From: Zestomonas carbonaria | Lineage (GTDB): Bacteria > Pseudomonadota > Gammaproteobacteria > Pseudomonadales > Pseudomonadaceae | Reading direction: 5' to 3' | Length of the DNA stretch: 64,000 nucleotides | Assembly (NCBI RefSeq): GCF_904061905.1 | Contig: NZ_CAJFCI010000012.1 | Coordinates: forward strand, 1-64,000 | In this document: positions 19,948 through 31,698 of the stretch, one piece after another | Layout: every line of letters begins with the position of its first letter | Position numbering within the stretch: position 1 is the stretch's first letter | Translations under genes and position numbers: made by a program | The notes under the pieces: generated by a model | The model's input: only the letters and a program-made list of their open reading frames with translations | The model's database searches: none | Told to the model about the DNA's origin: nothing

Positions 19948-20013
19948 CTATTGATTCGTTCGTTGGGGGCGGACCCGACCTCGGCACAAATCTACGGAAG
20001 CCCACCCGCACGG

Positions 20014-20484
20014 CTACCCACACAAATAGGTCCCGGTCCCCACCGCCACCAGGGTCCCGTCGTCGCTATGCAGCTCCATGCGCACCACCGCCACCTTGTT
20101 GCCGGCGCGCAGCGGTAGCGCGGTGGCGGTGAAGCGCTGGCCGCGTCCGGGGCGCAGGTAGTCGATGCGCAGGTCGATGGTGCCGAGCTTGGACAGCCGC
20201 GCCATGCGTTCGGGCGTCGGCAGGTGCTGGTGGTTGGCGAAGGCGCCGATCAGCGCCATGGCGCCGCCGCAGACGTCCAGCAGCGAAGAAATCACCCCGC
20301 CGTGCAGGATGCCGTGGACGAAGTTGCCGATCAGTTCGGGCTTCATCGGCAGGTGCATGACCACCTGCTCGTTGCTCAACTCGCCGATCTCGATCCCCAG
20401 CATCTGGTTGAACGGGATGCGCTGGAAGAACTGGGTGACGACCTGGCGCAGTTCATCGGTCAGTTCGAAGGTCGGGTTGGTCAT
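20014..20484 (-). CDS. Hotdog-fold acyl-CoA thioesterase (YigI-like)
   Basis: A 156-residue single-domain hotdog thioesterase. The active-site signature is HGILHGGVISSLLDVCGG at about residues 56-73, with the usual RIDYLRPG strand afterwards. It should hydrolyse acyl-CoA thioesters in the cytoplasm; chain-length preference cannot be read. It is on the minus strand, 66 bp from the end of the convergent oxygenase gene, and follows elbB in the same direction with a 132-bp gap. Confidence 0.85.
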   Translation of the reverse strand: MTNPTFELTDELRQVVTQFFQRIPFNQMLGIEIGELSNEQVVMHLPMKPELIGNFVHGILHGGVISSLLDVCGGAMALIGAFANHQHLPTPERMARLSKLGTIDLRIDYLRPGRGQRFTATALPLRAGNKVAVVRMELHSDDGTLVAVGTGTYLCG

Positions 20485-20616
20485 GGAGGCGGCGCCGTTC
20501 GGAGGGAATGGCCCCTACGTTGCCGGAGCGGCGCCGCGTGTGCCAGGGGCGCGGCAAGAGTGCCGCGCGAACTGGCCGGATCGCGGGGTGACGATCCGTG
20601 CGTAGGGAACGCTGGA

Positions 20617-21279
20617 TCAGGGGTTGCTGGTCAGCTCCAGCACCCGGTCGACCAGCTTGTTGATCCCGGAAGCGGCTTCGCTGATCGATTGCGCGAGCAT
20701 ATAGGCGGGGGTGCTCACCAGCTTGCGCTGGGCATCCTCGACCACGTCGCCGACCACGCATTCCTCGTGGCTGGCGCCCATCTTCTCCAGGGCGGCGGCG
20801 GTGTCGGCGTCGTTGCCGATGGTGCAGATCACCCCTTCGCCGAAGAAGCGCGCGGCCAGCGACGGCGCGATGCAGATCAGGCCGACCGGCTTGCCGGCGG
20901 CGGCGAAGGCCTTGCCGAGCGCCAGCACGTCCGGTTGCACGGTGCAGTCGGCGCCGTTGATGGCGAAGTCGGAGAGATTCTTCGCCGCGCCGAAGCCGCC
21001 GGGCACGATCAGTGCGTCGAAGTCCTCGACCCTGGCTTCGCGGATGTCCTTGACGTTGCCACGGGCGATGCGGGCGGACTCGACCAGGACGTTGCGGCTT
21101 TCCGGCATTTCTTCGCCGGTCAGGTGGTTGATCACATGAAGCTGGGCGACGTTCGGTGCGAAGCATTGCACCTGGGCGCCGCGCTGGTCGAGGCGCAGGA
21201 GGGTGATCACGCTTTCGTGGATTTCGGCGCCGTCGTAGACACCGCAGCCGGAGAGGATCACTGCGACTTTCTTGCTCAT
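20617..21279 (-). CDS. elbB: Isoprenoid biosynthesis glyoxalase ElbB
   Basis: A 220-residue DJ-1/PfpI superfamily protein. The N-terminus KVAVILSGCGVYDGAEIHES and the ICIAPSLAA elbow with its Cys are characteristic of ElbB/YhbL. E. coli ElbB has weak glyoxalase activity and was linked to isoprenoid production; the physiological role is unclear. Length equals that of typical members. Confidence 0.92.
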   Translation of the reverse strand: MSKKVAVILSGCGVYDGAEIHESVITLLRLDQRGAQVQCFAPNVAQLHVINHLTGEEMPESRNVLVESARIARGNVKDIREARVEDFDALIVPGGFGAAKNLSDFAINGADCTVQPDVLALGKAFAAAGKPVGLICIAPSLAARFFGEGVICTIGNDADTAAALEKMGASHEECVVGDVVEDAQRKLVSTPAYMLAQSISEAASGINKLVDRVLELTSNP

Positions 21280-21539
21280 GGATTACTCCTGGTCATGGAA
21301 TGGGCCGAACGGTAGCGCACGGGGCGCTGTGGGCCCGGCTCGTCGAAATGCTTGGGGCAGGGCGCTACTGCACCACCTGCGGCGCGTCGTGGTCAAGCGG
21401 GGCGCAGCCATGGCACTCGCCGGATGTCGCCAAATGCCACCCCGCCTGGCATGTACCGACCATGGAGCGAGGGGCGGGCGGGGCTAGAATCCCTGCCACA
21501 AGACCGGAACGGGATCCGGCCGGCGGACGGTGACGAGCC

Positions 21540-22778
21540 ATGAATTACATCCTCTATGCGGTGCCTTTCTTCTTCCTGCTGATCGGCCTCGAGCTGCTCG
21601 CCGACCGCTGGCGCGGCATGCGCAGCTATCGCCTGGCCGATGCCATCAACAGCCTCAGCGCCGGCGTGCTGTCGACCACCAGCGGGCTGCTGACCAAGGT
21701 GGTCGGCTTGCTGACCTACGGCTTCGCCTGGCAGCACTGGGGGCTGTTCGAACTGTCGGTGGAAAATCCCTGGGTGTGGGTCTTCGCCTTCGTCTTCTAC
21801 GACTTCTGCTACTACTGGAACCACCGCCTCGGCCACGAGCGCAACGTGCTGTGGGCGGCGCATTCGGTGCACCACCAGAGCGAGGACTACAACCTCAGCA
21901 CCGCCCTGCGGCAGACCAGCACCGGTTTCATCTTCGGCTGGATCTTCTACCTGCCGATGGCGCTCGTCGGGGTGCCGCCGCTGGTGTTCCTCACCGTCGG
22001 CGCGCTCAACCTGCTCTACCAGTTCTGGGTGCACACCCGCCACGTGCCCAAGCTCGGCTGGTTCGAGTGGATCTTCATCACGCCGTCCAACCATCGCGTC
22101 CACCACGCCCAGAATCCCATCTATATGGATCGCAACTATGGCGGCGTGTTCATCGTCTGGGATCGCCTGTTCGGTACCTTCCAGGAGGAGCTGGACGAGG
22201 AGCCGGTGATATTCGGGGTGACCACGCCGCTGCGTAGCTGGAACCCGCTGTGGGCCAACCTGCAATTCTACGCGGCGCTGTGGCGCGACGCGGTGCGCGC
22301 CGAGTCCTGGTGGGACAAGCTGCGCATCTGGTTCATGCGCACCGGCTGGCGGCCGGCCGACGTGGCGGCGAAATACCCGCTGGCCAAGCCGGACCTGGCC
22401 AGCTTCGTCAAGTTCGACGTGCCGCTGGGGCGCCCGGCGCAGCTCTACGCCACCCTGCAATTCATCGCCTACGTGATCGGCGGTACCTGGCTGCTGGGTT
22501 GGGGCGAGGGCTGGGCGCTGGGCGGGCAACTGCTTGGCTGGAGCTGGATGGCCTTCGGGTTGTACGTGCTCGGCACCTGGCTGGAGAACCGGCCCTGGGC
22601 GCCGTGGCTGGAATGGGCCCGCCTGCTGGCGAACGTGCCGGCGTTGTGGCTGGCGCAGCGGATGGAGCTGCTGCCGGCGGGCACGGAGGCCTGGAGCCTG
22701 CTCGGGCTGTACAGCCTGCTCAGCGTGGTGGGGATCTACCTGCCGCGCCTGGGCAGCGCCAGGTTGGCGCCGAGGTAA
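21540..22778 (+). CDS. Fatty acid hydroxylase / sterol desaturase family membrane protein
   Basis: A 412-residue integral membrane oxygenase. The di-iron histidine clusters are present: NHRLGHERN, AHSVHHQSE, HTRHVPKL and SNHRVHHAQ, spread over about residues 95-190. Several transmembrane segments surround them and a further membrane region makes up the C-terminus (about residues 300-400). This layout resembles alkylglycerol monooxygenase/TMEM195-like members rather than yeast sterol desaturase. Substrate is unknown; a membrane lipid is likely. The ATG at 21540 follows CGGACGGTGACGAGCC. Confidence 0.85.
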   Translation: MNYILYAVPFFFLLIGLELLADRWRGMRSYRLADAINSLSAGVLSTTSGLLTKVVGLLTYGFAWQHWGLFELSVENPWVWVFAFVFYDFCYYWNHRLGHERNVLWAAHSVHHQSEDYNLSTALRQTSTGFIFGWIFYLPMALVGVPPLVFLTVGALNLLYQFWVHTRHVPKLGWFEWIFITPSNHRVHHAQNPIYMDRNYGGVFIVWDRLFGTFQEELDEEPVIFGVTTPLRSWNPLWANLQFYAALWRDAVRAESWWDKLRIWFMRTGWRPADVAAKYPLAKPDLASFVKFDVPLGRPAQLYATLQFIAYVIGGTWLLGWGEGWALGGQLLGWSWMAFGLYVLGTWLENRPWAPWLEWARLLANVPALWLAQRMELLPAGTEAWSLLGLYSLLSVVGIYLPRLGSARLAPR

Positions 22779-22819
22779 GACCGGTAGGGTGGGCTTCAGC
22801 CCACCGTGCCAACGACGGA

Positions 22820-23374
22820 TCAGTCGCGCGGGGTCTTCAGCCAGCGGCGCAGCCAGAGCAGGCCGCCGATGGCGAGCAGGCCGCCGAGCACCCACAGCTC
22901 GTACTTCTTGACGCTGCCGAGGATGCCTTCCAGCACCGTGCCGAAGTGGTAGGCGGCGAGGCCCAGGGCCAGCGCCCAGACGATCGCGCCGATGCCGTTG
23001 AGGATCAGGTAGCGCAGCGGCGGATAGCCGGACAGGCCGATCGCCACCGGCATCACCGTGCGCAGGCCGTAGACGAAGCGGAAGATCAGCACCCACAGGT
23101 CGGGATGCCGGCGCACGTGCTTCAGTGCGCGGTCGCCCAGCGCCTGCCAGCGCGGCCTGCGGGCAAGGATCTGGCGTCCCTTGTGGCGACCCATGTAGTA
23201 CCAGAGCTGGTCGCCGGCGTAGCTGCCGAAGAACGCGGTGGCCACCACCATGTTGATGTCCATGTAGCCGCGGAACGCGAGGAAGCCGGCAAGCACCAGG
23301 ATGGTCTCGCCTTCGAAGAAAGTGCCGAGAAACAGGGCGAAATAGCCGAAATCCTGCAGGAATTCTTGGAGCAT
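22820..23374 (-). CDS. DedA-family inner membrane protein (SNARE-associated/VTT domain)
   Basis: A 184-residue polytopic protein. The DedA signature is visible: FFEGETILVLAGFLA near residue 20, the GSYAGDQLWYYMGR segment, and RFVYGLRTVMPVAIGLSGYP. DedA proteins are flippases or transporters tied to undecaprenyl phosphate and phosphatidylethanolamine handling; which one applies here is unknown. It is convergent with the sterol-desaturase-like gene and divergent from hemB. Confidence 0.88.
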   Translation of the reverse strand: MLQEFLQDFGYFALFLGTFFEGETILVLAGFLAFRGYMDINMVVATAFFGSYAGDQLWYYMGRHKGRQILARRPRWQALGDRALKHVRRHPDLWVLIFRFVYGLRTVMPVAIGLSGYPPLRYLILNGIGAIVWALALGLAAYHFGTVLEGILGSVKKYELWVLGGLLAIGGLLWLRRWLKTPRD

Positions 23375-23527
23375 CGTCGGTAACAGGCCAAAAAATGAAC
23401 GCGCAGCCTAACCTGCGACGGGGGTCTCGGCAAAGCGCGGAAGTGTGTCAGGTGGCCATCGCAACGGCTGCCGGGCCGGCTGGCGGGGCCATCCAGGGCG
23501 GATCGCTGCGGCCTCCGGTCGCACTAG

Positions 23528-24622
<1,095 letters not shown>

Positions 24623-24642
24623 GCCGCCCCCGGAAGGACTCA

Positions 24643-26883
24643 ATGAATACCGCAGGACTCACCGATAGCGAATTGCTCGAGGCCGAACCGCTGGACCAGA
24701 CCCTGGTGAAAGCGCCGGCTCCCGAAGAGGCCGAACCCGTCGTGGAGGAGGCCCCGCCGGCCGACAGCCCGCAACCGGAGCCGGCTGCCGCGCCACTGGT
24801 GATTCCCAGCCTGGACGACAGCAGCCTGTACATCCATCGCGAGCTGTCGCAACTGAAGTTCAACATCCGCGTGCTGGAACAGGCGCTGGACGAGTCCTAT
24901 CCGCTGCTCGAACGCCTGAAGTTCCTGCTGATCTTCTCCAGCAACCTCGACGAGTTCTTCGAGATCCGCGTCGCCGGGCTGAAGAAGCAGATCACCTACG
25001 CCCGCGAACAGGCCGGCGCCGACGGCCTGCAACCGCACCAGGCGCTGGCGCGGATCAGCGAGCTGGTGCACGAGCAGGTGGCGCGCCAGTACGCGATCCT
25101 CAACGACGTGCTGTTCCCCGAGCTGGCCAAGCACCAGATCAACTTCATCCGTCGCCGCTACTGGACGACCAAGTTGAAGACCTGGGTGCGCCGCTACTTC
25201 CGCGACGAGATCGCACCGATCATCACGCCGATCGGCCTCGACCCGACGCACCCGTTCCCGCTGCTGGTCAACAAGAGCCTCAACTTCATCGTCGAGCTGG
25301 AGGGCGTGGACGCCTTCGGCCGCGACTCCGGCCTGGCGATCATCCCGGCGCCGCGCCTGCTGCCGCGGATCATCCGGGTGCCGGAAGAGATCAGCGGTCC
25401 CGGCGACAACTACGTGTTCCTCTCCTCGATGATCCACGCCCATGCCGACGACCTGTTCCCCGGCATGAAGGTCAAGGGCTGCTACCAGTTCCGCCTGACC
25501 CGCAACGCCGACCTGTCGGTGGACACCGAGGACGTCGAGGACCTGGCCCGCGCCCTGCGCGGCGAGCTGTTCTCGCGCCGCTACGGCGACGCGGTGCGCC
25601 TGGAAGTGGTCGATACCTGCCCGGCGCACCTCACCGACTACCTGCTCAAGCAGTTCAACCTCGGCGAAAGCGAGCTGTACACCGTCAACGGCCCGGTCAA
25701 CCTGACCCGCCTGTTCAGCATCACCGGCCTCGACAGCCACCCGGAACTGCAGCACAAGCCGTTCACCCCGGCGATTCCCAAGCTGCTGCAGAACGCAGAG
25801 AACATCTTCAACGTGATCGGCAAGCAGGACGTGCTGCTGTTGCACCCGTTCGAATCGTTCACCCCGGTGGTCGACCTGCTGCGCCAGGCCGCCAAGGACC
25901 CCAACGTCCTGGCGATCAAGCAGACCCTGTACCGCGCCGGGGCCAACTCGGAGATCGTCGACGCGCTGGTCGACGCGGCCCGTAACGGCAAGGAGGTCAC
26001 CGCGGTGATCGAGTTGCGCGCGCGTTTCGACGAGGAATCCAACCTGCAACTGGCCAGTCGCCTGCAGGCCGCCGGCGCGGTGGTGATCTACGGCGTGGTC
26101 GGCTTCAAGACCCACGCCAAGATGATCCTCGTCCTGCGCCGCGAGAACGGCGAGCTGCGCCGCTACGCGCACCTCGGCACCGGCAACTACCACGCCGGCA
26201 ACGCCCGCCTGTACACCGACTACAGCCTGCTGACCGCCGACGCCGCGCTCGGCGAGGACGTCTCCAAGCTGTTCAGCCAGTTGATCGGCATGGGCAAGAC
26301 CCTGCGCATGAAGAAGCTGCTGCACGCGCCCTTCACCCTCAAGAAGGGCCTGCTCGACATGATCGCCCGCGAGACCCAGTTCGCCAGCGAAGGCAAGCCG
26401 GCGCACATCATGGCCAAGTTCAACTCGCTGACCGATCCGAAGATCATCCGCGCGCTGTACAAGGCCAGCCAGGCCGGCGTGAAGATCGATCTGGTGGTGC
26501 GCGGCATGTGCTGCCTGCGCCCGGGCGTGCCGGGGGTGTCGCACAACATCCAGGTGCGTTCGATCATCGGCCGCTTCCTCGAGCACACGCGCATCTACTA
26601 CTTCCACAACGGTGGCGACGAGCAGCTCTACCTGTCCAGCGCCGACTGGATGGAGCGCAACCTCGACAAGCGCGTCGAGACCTGCTTCCCGGTGGAAGGG
26701 CGCAAGCTGATCATGCGGGTGAAGAAGGAGCTCGAGGCCTACCTCAGCGACAATACCCAGAGCTGGCAACTGCAACCGGACGGCCGCTACATGCGTAACA
26801 GCCCGACCGGCAACCAGAACCCGCGCAGTGCCCAGCAGATGTTGTTCGACAAGCTGGCCGCGCCGGTGATCACCGTTCGCTGA
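24643..26883 (+). CDS. ppk: Polyphosphate kinase Ppk1
   Basis: A 746-residue enzyme that reversibly builds polyphosphate from ATP. The autophosphorylated His lies in [17 protein letters not shown], and the second conserved His is in [15 protein letters not shown]. The first 60 residues form an acidic, proline- and alanine-rich extension before the conserved core begins at [15 protein letters not shown]. It lies 20 bp after hemB and may be co-transcribed. It is convergent with amgS. In P. aeruginosa as I recall it, the exopolyphosphatase gene lies nearby; it is absent here. Confidence 0.95.
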   Translation: MNTAGLTDSELLEAEPLDQTLVKAPAPEEAEPVVEEAPPADSPQPEPAAAPLVIPSLDDSSLYIHRELSQLKFNIRVLEQALDESYPLLERLKFLLIFSSNLDEFFEIRVAGLKKQITYAREQAGADGLQPHQALARISELVHEQVARQYAILNDVLFPELAKHQINFIRRRYWTTKLKTWVRRYFRDEIAPIITPIGLDPTHPFPLLVNKSLNFIVELEGVDAFGRDSGLAIIPAPRLLPRIIRVPEEISGPGDNYVFLSSMIHAHADDLFPGMKVKGCYQFRLTRNADLSVDTEDVEDLARALRGELFSRRYGDAVRLEVVDTCPAHLTDYLLKQFNLGESELYTVNGPVNLTRLFSITGLDSHPELQHKPFTPAIPKLLQNAENIFNVIGKQDVLLLHPFESFTPVVDLLRQAAKDPNVLAIKQTLYRAGANSEIVDALVDAARNGKEVTAVIELRARFDEESNLQLASRLQAAGAVVIYGVVGFKTHAKMILVLRRENGELRRYAHLGTGNYHAGNARLYTDYSLLTADAALGEDVSKLFSQLIGMGKTLRMKKLLHAPFTLKKGLLDMIARETQFASEGKPAHIMAKFNSLTDPKIIRALYKASQAGVKIDLVVRGMCCLRPGVPGVSHNIQVRSIIGRFLEHTRIYYFHNGGDEQLYLSSADWMERNLDKRVETCFPVEGRKLIMRVKKELEAYLSDNTQSWQLQPDGRYMRNSPTGNQNPRSAQQMLFDKLAAPVITVR

Positions 26884-26928
26884 CGTTTCCCGTCAGGGCC
26901 GGATCAGGGGCAGGCGGCCTGGTTTTCC

Positions 26929-28242
26929 TCAGGCCGCGTCGCGCGGCAGCAGCAACCCCAGCGGCAAGCACACGCGGGCCTCCAGGCCGCCGCCGGAGCG
27001 GTTGCGCAGTTCGACGCTGCCGCCGTGCTGGGCGGCGATGCGCTTGACGATCGCCAGGCCGAGGCCGGTGCCGCGTCCGCCGCGGGCGCGGTCGCCACGG
27101 ATGAAGGGGTTGAAGATGTCCTCCAGCTCGGCCGGGTCGAGGCCGATGCCACGGTCCAGCACGCTGAGCACCACGTAGGGCGCGCTGCTGTCGCCGGACA
27201 CGTAGGCGGCCACTTCCACCACGCCGCCGCCATGGTGCAGGGCGTTCTCGATCAGGTTGTTGAGCAGGCGCTTGATCGACAGGCGGCGCAGCGGGAAGCA
27301 CGGTACCGGCTCCAGGCACAGGCGCACGCGTTCTTCCGGATGGTTGAACGGCGCTACCGCCTCGCGCACCAGTTCGCCCAGGTCGGCCTCTTCCAGGCGT
27401 TCGTCGCGGCCGTCGCGGATGAAGGCGAGGAACTGGTCGAGGATGGCGTCCATGTCCTCGATGTCGCGGATCATGTCCTCGGTCAGCTCGGTATCGCTGT
27501 TGAGCAGTTCCAGCGACAGGCGCAGGCGGGTCAGCGGCGTGCGCAGGTCGTGGGACACCCCGGCGAGCATCAGTTCGCGCTCGCGGGCGGCCTGCTCGAC
27601 GTCCTCGGCCATCTGGTTGAAGGCGCGGTACACCTCGGTCATCTCGCTCGGCGTGTCGCTGACCGGCAGGCGCACGCTGCGCCCCTGGCCGAGCTGGCGG
27701 GCGGCGAAGACCAGGCGCTTGAGCGGCGCGTTGAGCTGGCCGACGAAGATCCAGGCGGCGGCGGTGGACAGCAGGCCGATGGCCAGGAACCAGCCGAGCA
27801 CGTTCCAGATCTTCTGGCCGCGCAGCGGGTGCGGATACAGCGGCACCTCGACCCAGCCCTCGCCGAGGCTCGGCGCGCGCACCCAGAGCGACGACGGCTG
27901 GTGCACGCGCAGGCGGGTCTCGGTTTCCGGACCCAGCTCCATGCGCATCTGCCGCTGGAACACCTCGGTGTACGGCCAGTGGTATTCGCCGGCCGGCGCC
28001 GCGCCCTCGGGCCGCCAGCGCAGGCCGGCGGCCTTGGCCACCTCGTCGCGGTACTCCGGGCGGGTCGCCCAGTAGGCGCGCAGGGTCAGCGCCGCGCCGT
28101 GGCTGTACTGGCGGTCGACCAGCACGTCCTCGTTCATCAGCAGGTAGACCAGGGTCAGCGCCTTGGAGAACAGCACGGCGATGAACACCAGCAGCAGGGT
28201 GCGGGCGAAGAAGCTTTGCGGGAACCAGACGGGGGTTTTCAT
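26929..28242 (-). CDS. amgS: Sensor histidine kinase AmgS/EnvZ
   Basis: A 437-residue inner-membrane kinase: transmembrane helix 1 at about residues 12-35, a periplasmic sensor of about 120 residues, transmembrane helix 2 (ILGW-like region NVLGWFLAIGLLSTAAAWIF), HAMP, the phospho-acceptor His in AGVSHDLRTPLTRLR, then the ATPase with NLIENALHHG (N box), DRGIGLD (G1) and GRGTGLGLAI (G2). It phosphorylates the OmpR-type regulator AmgR. In P. aeruginosa the pair answers membrane stress and supports aminoglycoside tolerance. The start at 28242 places helix 1 at the N-terminus. Unusually, a repeat-rich 189-bp gap separates it from amgR. Confidence 0.92.
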   Translation of the reverse strand: MKTPVWFPQSFFARTLLLVFIAVLFSKALTLVYLLMNEDVLVDRQYSHGAALTLRAYWATRPEYRDEVAKAAGLRWRPEGAAPAGEYHWPYTEVFQRQMRMELGPETETRLRVHQPSSLWVRAPSLGEGWVEVPLYPHPLRGQKIWNVLGWFLAIGLLSTAAAWIFVGQLNAPLKRLVFAARQLGQGRSVRLPVSDTPSEMTEVYRAFNQMAEDVEQAARERELMLAGVSHDLRTPLTRLRLSLELLNSDTELTEDMIRDIEDMDAILDQFLAFIRDGRDERLEEADLGELVREAVAPFNHPEERVRLCLEPVPCFPLRRLSIKRLLNNLIENALHHGGGVVEVAAYVSGDSSAPYVVLSVLDRGIGLDPAELEDIFNPFIRGDRARGGRGTGLGLAIVKRIAAQHGGSVELRNRSGGGLEARVCLPLGLLLPRDAA

Positions 28243-28431
28243 AGGAAAGGCAGCTTCAAGCTGCAAGCCTCAAGCTACAAGCCGGAGCAGTCTGTAGGGT
28301 GGATGACGCTCTTTTCATCCACCACCACTCCGCCCGGTGGATCGATAAGGCGCGATCCACCCTACGGGCTACAAGCCGGAGCAGGTGGCCGCGCCAGGTC
28401 TCTTGCGGCTTGAAGCTTGCCGCTTGCGACT
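28243..28431. repeat. Repeat cluster between amgR and amgS
   Basis: A palindromic element (GTAGGGTGGATGACGC at 28294-28309; GCGCGATCCACCCTAC at 28350-28365) is flanked by a 17-bp direct repeat, GCTACAAGCCGGAGCAG, at 28274-28290 and 28368-28384. Outside that are CAGCTTCAAGCTGCAAGCCT and CTTGCGGCTTGAAGCTTGCC, themselves rich in AAGCTTG/CAAGC palindromes. No gene is present. It lies inside what should be a two-gene operon. Confidence 0.75.
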
Positions 28432-29163
28432 TCACTTGTTGCCATCGGGCACGAACACGTAGCCGACGCCCCAGACCGTCTGGATATAGCGTGGCTTCGA
28501 CGGGTCCGGCTCGATCAGTCGGCGCAGGCGGGAAATCTGCACGTCGATGGAGCGTTCCAGGGCGTCCCACTCGCGGCCGCGCGCCAGGTTCATCAGCTTG
28601 TCGCGGGTCAGCGGTTCGCGGGCGTGCTGGACCAGGGCCTTGAGAACGGCGAATTCGCCGGTGGTGAGCATGTGTATCTCGCCGCCCTTCTTCAGCTCGC
28701 GGGTGGCCAGCGACAGTTGGTAGTCGCCGAAACCGACCACCTCGTCCTCGCTGGCCGGCGCACCGGGCACCACTGGCGCCTGGCGGCGCAGCACGGCCTT
28801 GATGCGCGCCAGCAGTTCGCGGGGGTTGAACGGCTTGCCGAGGTAGTCGTCGGCGCCCAGCTCCAGGCCCTGGATGCGGCTCGTCTCGTCGCCCTTGGCG
28901 GTGAGCATGATGATCGGCATCTGGTTGCCGGCTTCGCGCAGGCGGCGGCAGGCGGACAGGCCGTCCTCGCCCGGCAGCATCAGGTCGAGCACCAGCAACT
29001 GGAACAGCTCGCGGGCCAGCAGGCGGTCCATCTGTTCGACGTTCTCCACCGAGCGTACCCGGTAGCCCTGCTCGCTGAGGAAGCGTTCGAGCAGGCGGCG
29101 CAGGCCGGGGTCGTCGTCCACGATCAGGATCTTCTCGCCTTCGGGGGCGGTAGTGCTGCTCAT
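28432..29163 (-). CDS. amgR: OmpR-type response regulator AmgR
   Basis: A 243-residue two-component regulator. The receiver domain has the acidic pair in ILIVDDDPG, the phospho-acceptor Asp in LLVLDLMLPGEDG, the Thr in IIMLTAKGD and the Lys in YLGKPFNPRELLARI. The C-terminal winged helix follows (LTTGEFAVLKALV, RSIDVQISRLRRLIE, YIQTVWGVGYVFVPDG). The start at 29163 is selected because AAAGGAGCCCCT precedes it. The cognate kinase amgS follows downstream, separated by a repeat cluster. Confidence 0.94.
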   Translation of the reverse strand: MSSTTAPEGEKILIVDDDPGLRRLLERFLSEQGYRVRSVENVEQMDRLLARELFQLLVLDLMLPGEDGLSACRRLREAGNQMPIIMLTAKGDETSRIQGLELGADDYLGKPFNPRELLARIKAVLRRQAPVVPGAPASEDEVVGFGDYQLSLATRELKKGGEIHMLTTGEFAVLKALVQHAREPLTRDKLMNLARGREWDALERSIDVQISRLRRLIEPDPSKPRYIQTVWGVGYVFVPDGNK

Positions 29164-29352
29164 AGGGGCTCCTTTCAAAACGTCGGCCATTATGGCGCAG
29201 GGCCCGCGTGACGCGGGATGGCATTCGTTAGCAGATTTTTCCCTCGCGCCGGTGGTCTTAGCGCCGAGCGCGAGCGGATGGGCTGGTTATAATGCCGGCC
29301 TTTTGCGGCAAGCGTGGCTTGTCTTTCCCTTGGTCAATGTTCGGATAGTTCT

Positions 29353-31698
29353 ATGTCATCGCATGTTATGGACAGCATCAACCAACGTATCGCCGAAGAG
29401 CTTTCCGCCCTGCCTTCCGGGCGCGTGCTGCCGCAGCAGGTCGCCGCGGCCGTGGCGTTGCTCGACGAGGGGTCGACCGTACCCTTTATCGCCCGTTACC
29501 GCAAAGAGGTCACCGGCAGCCTGGACGATACCCAGTTGCGCATGCTGGAAGAGCGCCTGCGCTACCTGCGCGAGCTGGAGGAGCGCCGCACGGCGATCCT
29601 CGCCAGCATCGAGGAGCAGGGCAAGCTGACCCCGGAACTGGCCCGCGATATCCGCCTGGCGGACACCAAGACCCGCCTCGAGGACCTTTACCTGCCCTAC
29701 AAGCAGAAGCGCCGCACCAAGGGCCAGATCGCCCTGGAAGCCGGCCTCGGCGAGCTGGCCGACGCACTGTTCGACGATCCCGCCCTGGTGCCGGAGAGCG
29801 AGGCCGAGCGCTTCGTCGATGCCGAGAAGGGCTTCGCCGACGTGAAAGCCGTGCTGGAAGGCGCCAAGTACATCCTCATGGAACGCTTCGCCGAAGATGC
29901 CAGCCTGCTCGACAAGCTGCGCTCCTTCCTCAAGGACAACGCCACCCTGAGCGCCCGCCTGGTGCCCGGCAAGGAGGGCGAGGGCGCCAAGTTCAGCGAC
30001 TACTTCGAACATGACGAGACGCTCAAGGGCGTGCCTTCGCACCGCGCCCTGGCGATCTTCCGCGGCCGCAACGAGGGCGTGCTGAGCGTCGCCCTGAAGG
30101 TCGGCGAGGAATTGCCGGGCAGCCTGCACCCGTGCGAGCTGATGATCGCCGAGCGCTTCGGCATCCGGAACCAGGACCGGGCCGCCGACAAGTGGCTGGC
30201 CGAGGTGGTGCGCTGGACCTGGAAGGTCAAGCTGTACAGCCACCTGGAAACCGACCTGCTCGGCGAACTGCGCGAGCAGGCCGAGGACGAGGCGATCAGC
30301 GTGTTCGCCCGCAACCTGCACGACCTGCTGCTCGCCGCGCCGGCCGGCCCGCGCGCCACCCTCGGCCTCGACCCGGGCCTGCGCACCGGGGTCAAGGTCG
30401 CCGTGGTCGACGCCACCGGCAAGCTGCTCGACACCGCCACCGTCTACCCGCACGCGCCGCGCAACGACTGGGACGGCACCCTGATGACCCTGGCCAAGCT
30501 GTGCGCCAGGCACCAGGTCGAGCTGATCGCCATCGGCAACGGCACCGCCAGCCGCGAGACCGACAAGCTGGCCGGCGAGCTGATCAAGAAATACCCGGGC
30601 CTGGGCATGACCAAGATCATGGTCAGCGAGGCCGGCGCCTCGGTGTACTCGGCCTCCGAACTGGCGGCCAAGGAATTCCCCGAGCTGGACGTCTCGCTGC
30701 GTGGCGCGGTGTCCATCGCCCGCCGCCTGCAGGACCCGCTGGCCGAGCTGGTGAAGATCGAGCCCAAGGCCATCGGCGTCGGCCAGTACCAGCACGACGT
30801 GTCCCAGCTCAAGCTGGCGCGCTCGCTGGACGCGGTGGTCGAGGACTGCGTGAACGCCGTCGGCGTGGACGTGAACACCGCGTCCGCCGCCCTGCTGGCG
30901 CGCATCTCCGGCCTCAACGGCACCCTGGCGCAGAACATCGTGCAGTTCCGCGACGCCAACGGCGCGTTCAAGAGCCGCGACGCGCTGAAGAAGGTGCCGC
31001 GCCTGGGCGACAAGACCTTCGAGCTGGCCGCCGGCTTCCTCCGCGTGATGAACGGCGACAACCCGCTGGACGCCTCCGCCGTGCACCCGGAGACCTACCC
31101 GCTGGTGCAGCGCATCGCCGCCGACACCGGCCGCGACATCCGCTCGCTGATCGGCGATTCGGGCTTCCTCAAGCGCCTCGATCCCAAGTCGTTCACCGAC
31201 GAGACCTTCGGCCTGCCGACCGTCACCGACATCCTCAAGGAACTCGACAAGCCCGGCCGCGACCCGCGCCCGGAGTTCAAGACCGCAGCCTTCCAGGACG
31301 GCGTCGAAACCCTCGCCGACCTCAAGCCGGGGATGATCCTCGAAGGTGTGGTGACCAACGTCACCAACTTCGGCGCCTTCGTCGACATCGGCGTGCACCA
31401 GGATGGCCTGGTGCACATCTCCGCGCTGTCCGAGAAGTTCGTCAAGGACCCGCGCGAGGCGGTCAAGGCCGGTGACGTGGTCAAGGTCAAGGTCATGGAG
31501 GTGGACATCCCGCGCCAACGCATCGGCCTGTCCATGCGCATGGGCGACACCCCCGGCGCCAAGGTCGATGGCCCGCGCGGCGGCAATCGCGGCAACGCGC
31601 CGCGCAGCGAGCGCCACTCGCGGCAGGACAAGCCGGCGCCGGCCAATGCCGGCATGGCCGCGCTGTTCGCCAACGCCAAGCAGTTGAGGAAGAACTGA
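29353..31698 (+). CDS. tex: Tex family RNA-binding transcription accessory protein
   Basis: A 781-residue Tex protein (about 776 if the ATG at 29368 is used; 29353 is preferred because of upstream GGA). Order of domains: helical N-terminal region, YqgF/RuvX-like nuclease fold ([20 protein letters not shown] at about residue 335), helix-hairpin-helix pair ([20 protein letters not shown]), and a C-terminal S1 RNA-binding domain ([20 protein letters not shown]). The tail is basic and glycine-rich. Tex binds RNA and affects transcription and stress fitness. It diverges from amgR, and the thioesterase gene starts directly at its stop. Confidence 0.94.
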   Translation: MSSHVMDSINQRIAEELSALPSGRVLPQQVAAAVALLDEGSTVPFIARYRKEVTGSLDDTQLRMLEERLRYLRELEERRTAILASIEEQGKLTPELARDIRLADTKTRLEDLYLPYKQKRRTKGQIALEAGLGELADALFDDPALVPESEAERFVDAEKGFADVKAVLEGAKYILMERFAEDASLLDKLRSFLKDNATLSARLVPGKEGEGAKFSDYFEHDETLKGVPSHRALAIFRGRNEGVLSVALKVGEELPGSLHPCELMIAERFGIRNQDRAADKWLAEVVRWTWKVKLYSHLETDLLGELREQAEDEAISVFARNLHDLLLAAPAGPRATLGLDPGLRTGVKVAVVDATGKLLDTATVYPHAPRNDWDGTLMTLAKLCARHQVELIAIGNGTASRETDKLAGELIKKYPGLGMTKIMVSEAGASVYSASELAAKEFPELDVSLRGAVSIARRLQDPLAELVKIEPKAIGVGQYQHDVSQLKLARSLDAVVEDCVNAVGVDVNTASAALLARISGLNGTLAQNIVQFRDANGAFKSRDALKKVPRLGDKTFELAAGFLRVMNGDNPLDASAVHPETYPLVQRIAADTGRDIRSLIGDSGFLKRLDPKSFTDETFGLPTVTDILKELDKPGRDPRPEFKTAAFQDGVETLADLKPGMILEGVVTNVTNFGAFVDIGVHQDGLVHISALSEKFVKDPREAVKAGDVVKVKVMEVDIPRQRIGLSMRMGDTPGAKVDGPRGGNRGNAPRSERHSRQDKPAPANAGMAALFANAKQLRKN

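Noticed and set aside
24640..26775. A 711-codon minus-strand frame opposite ppk
   Set aside because: Composition is typical of antisense frames in high-GC genes and no domain is visible.
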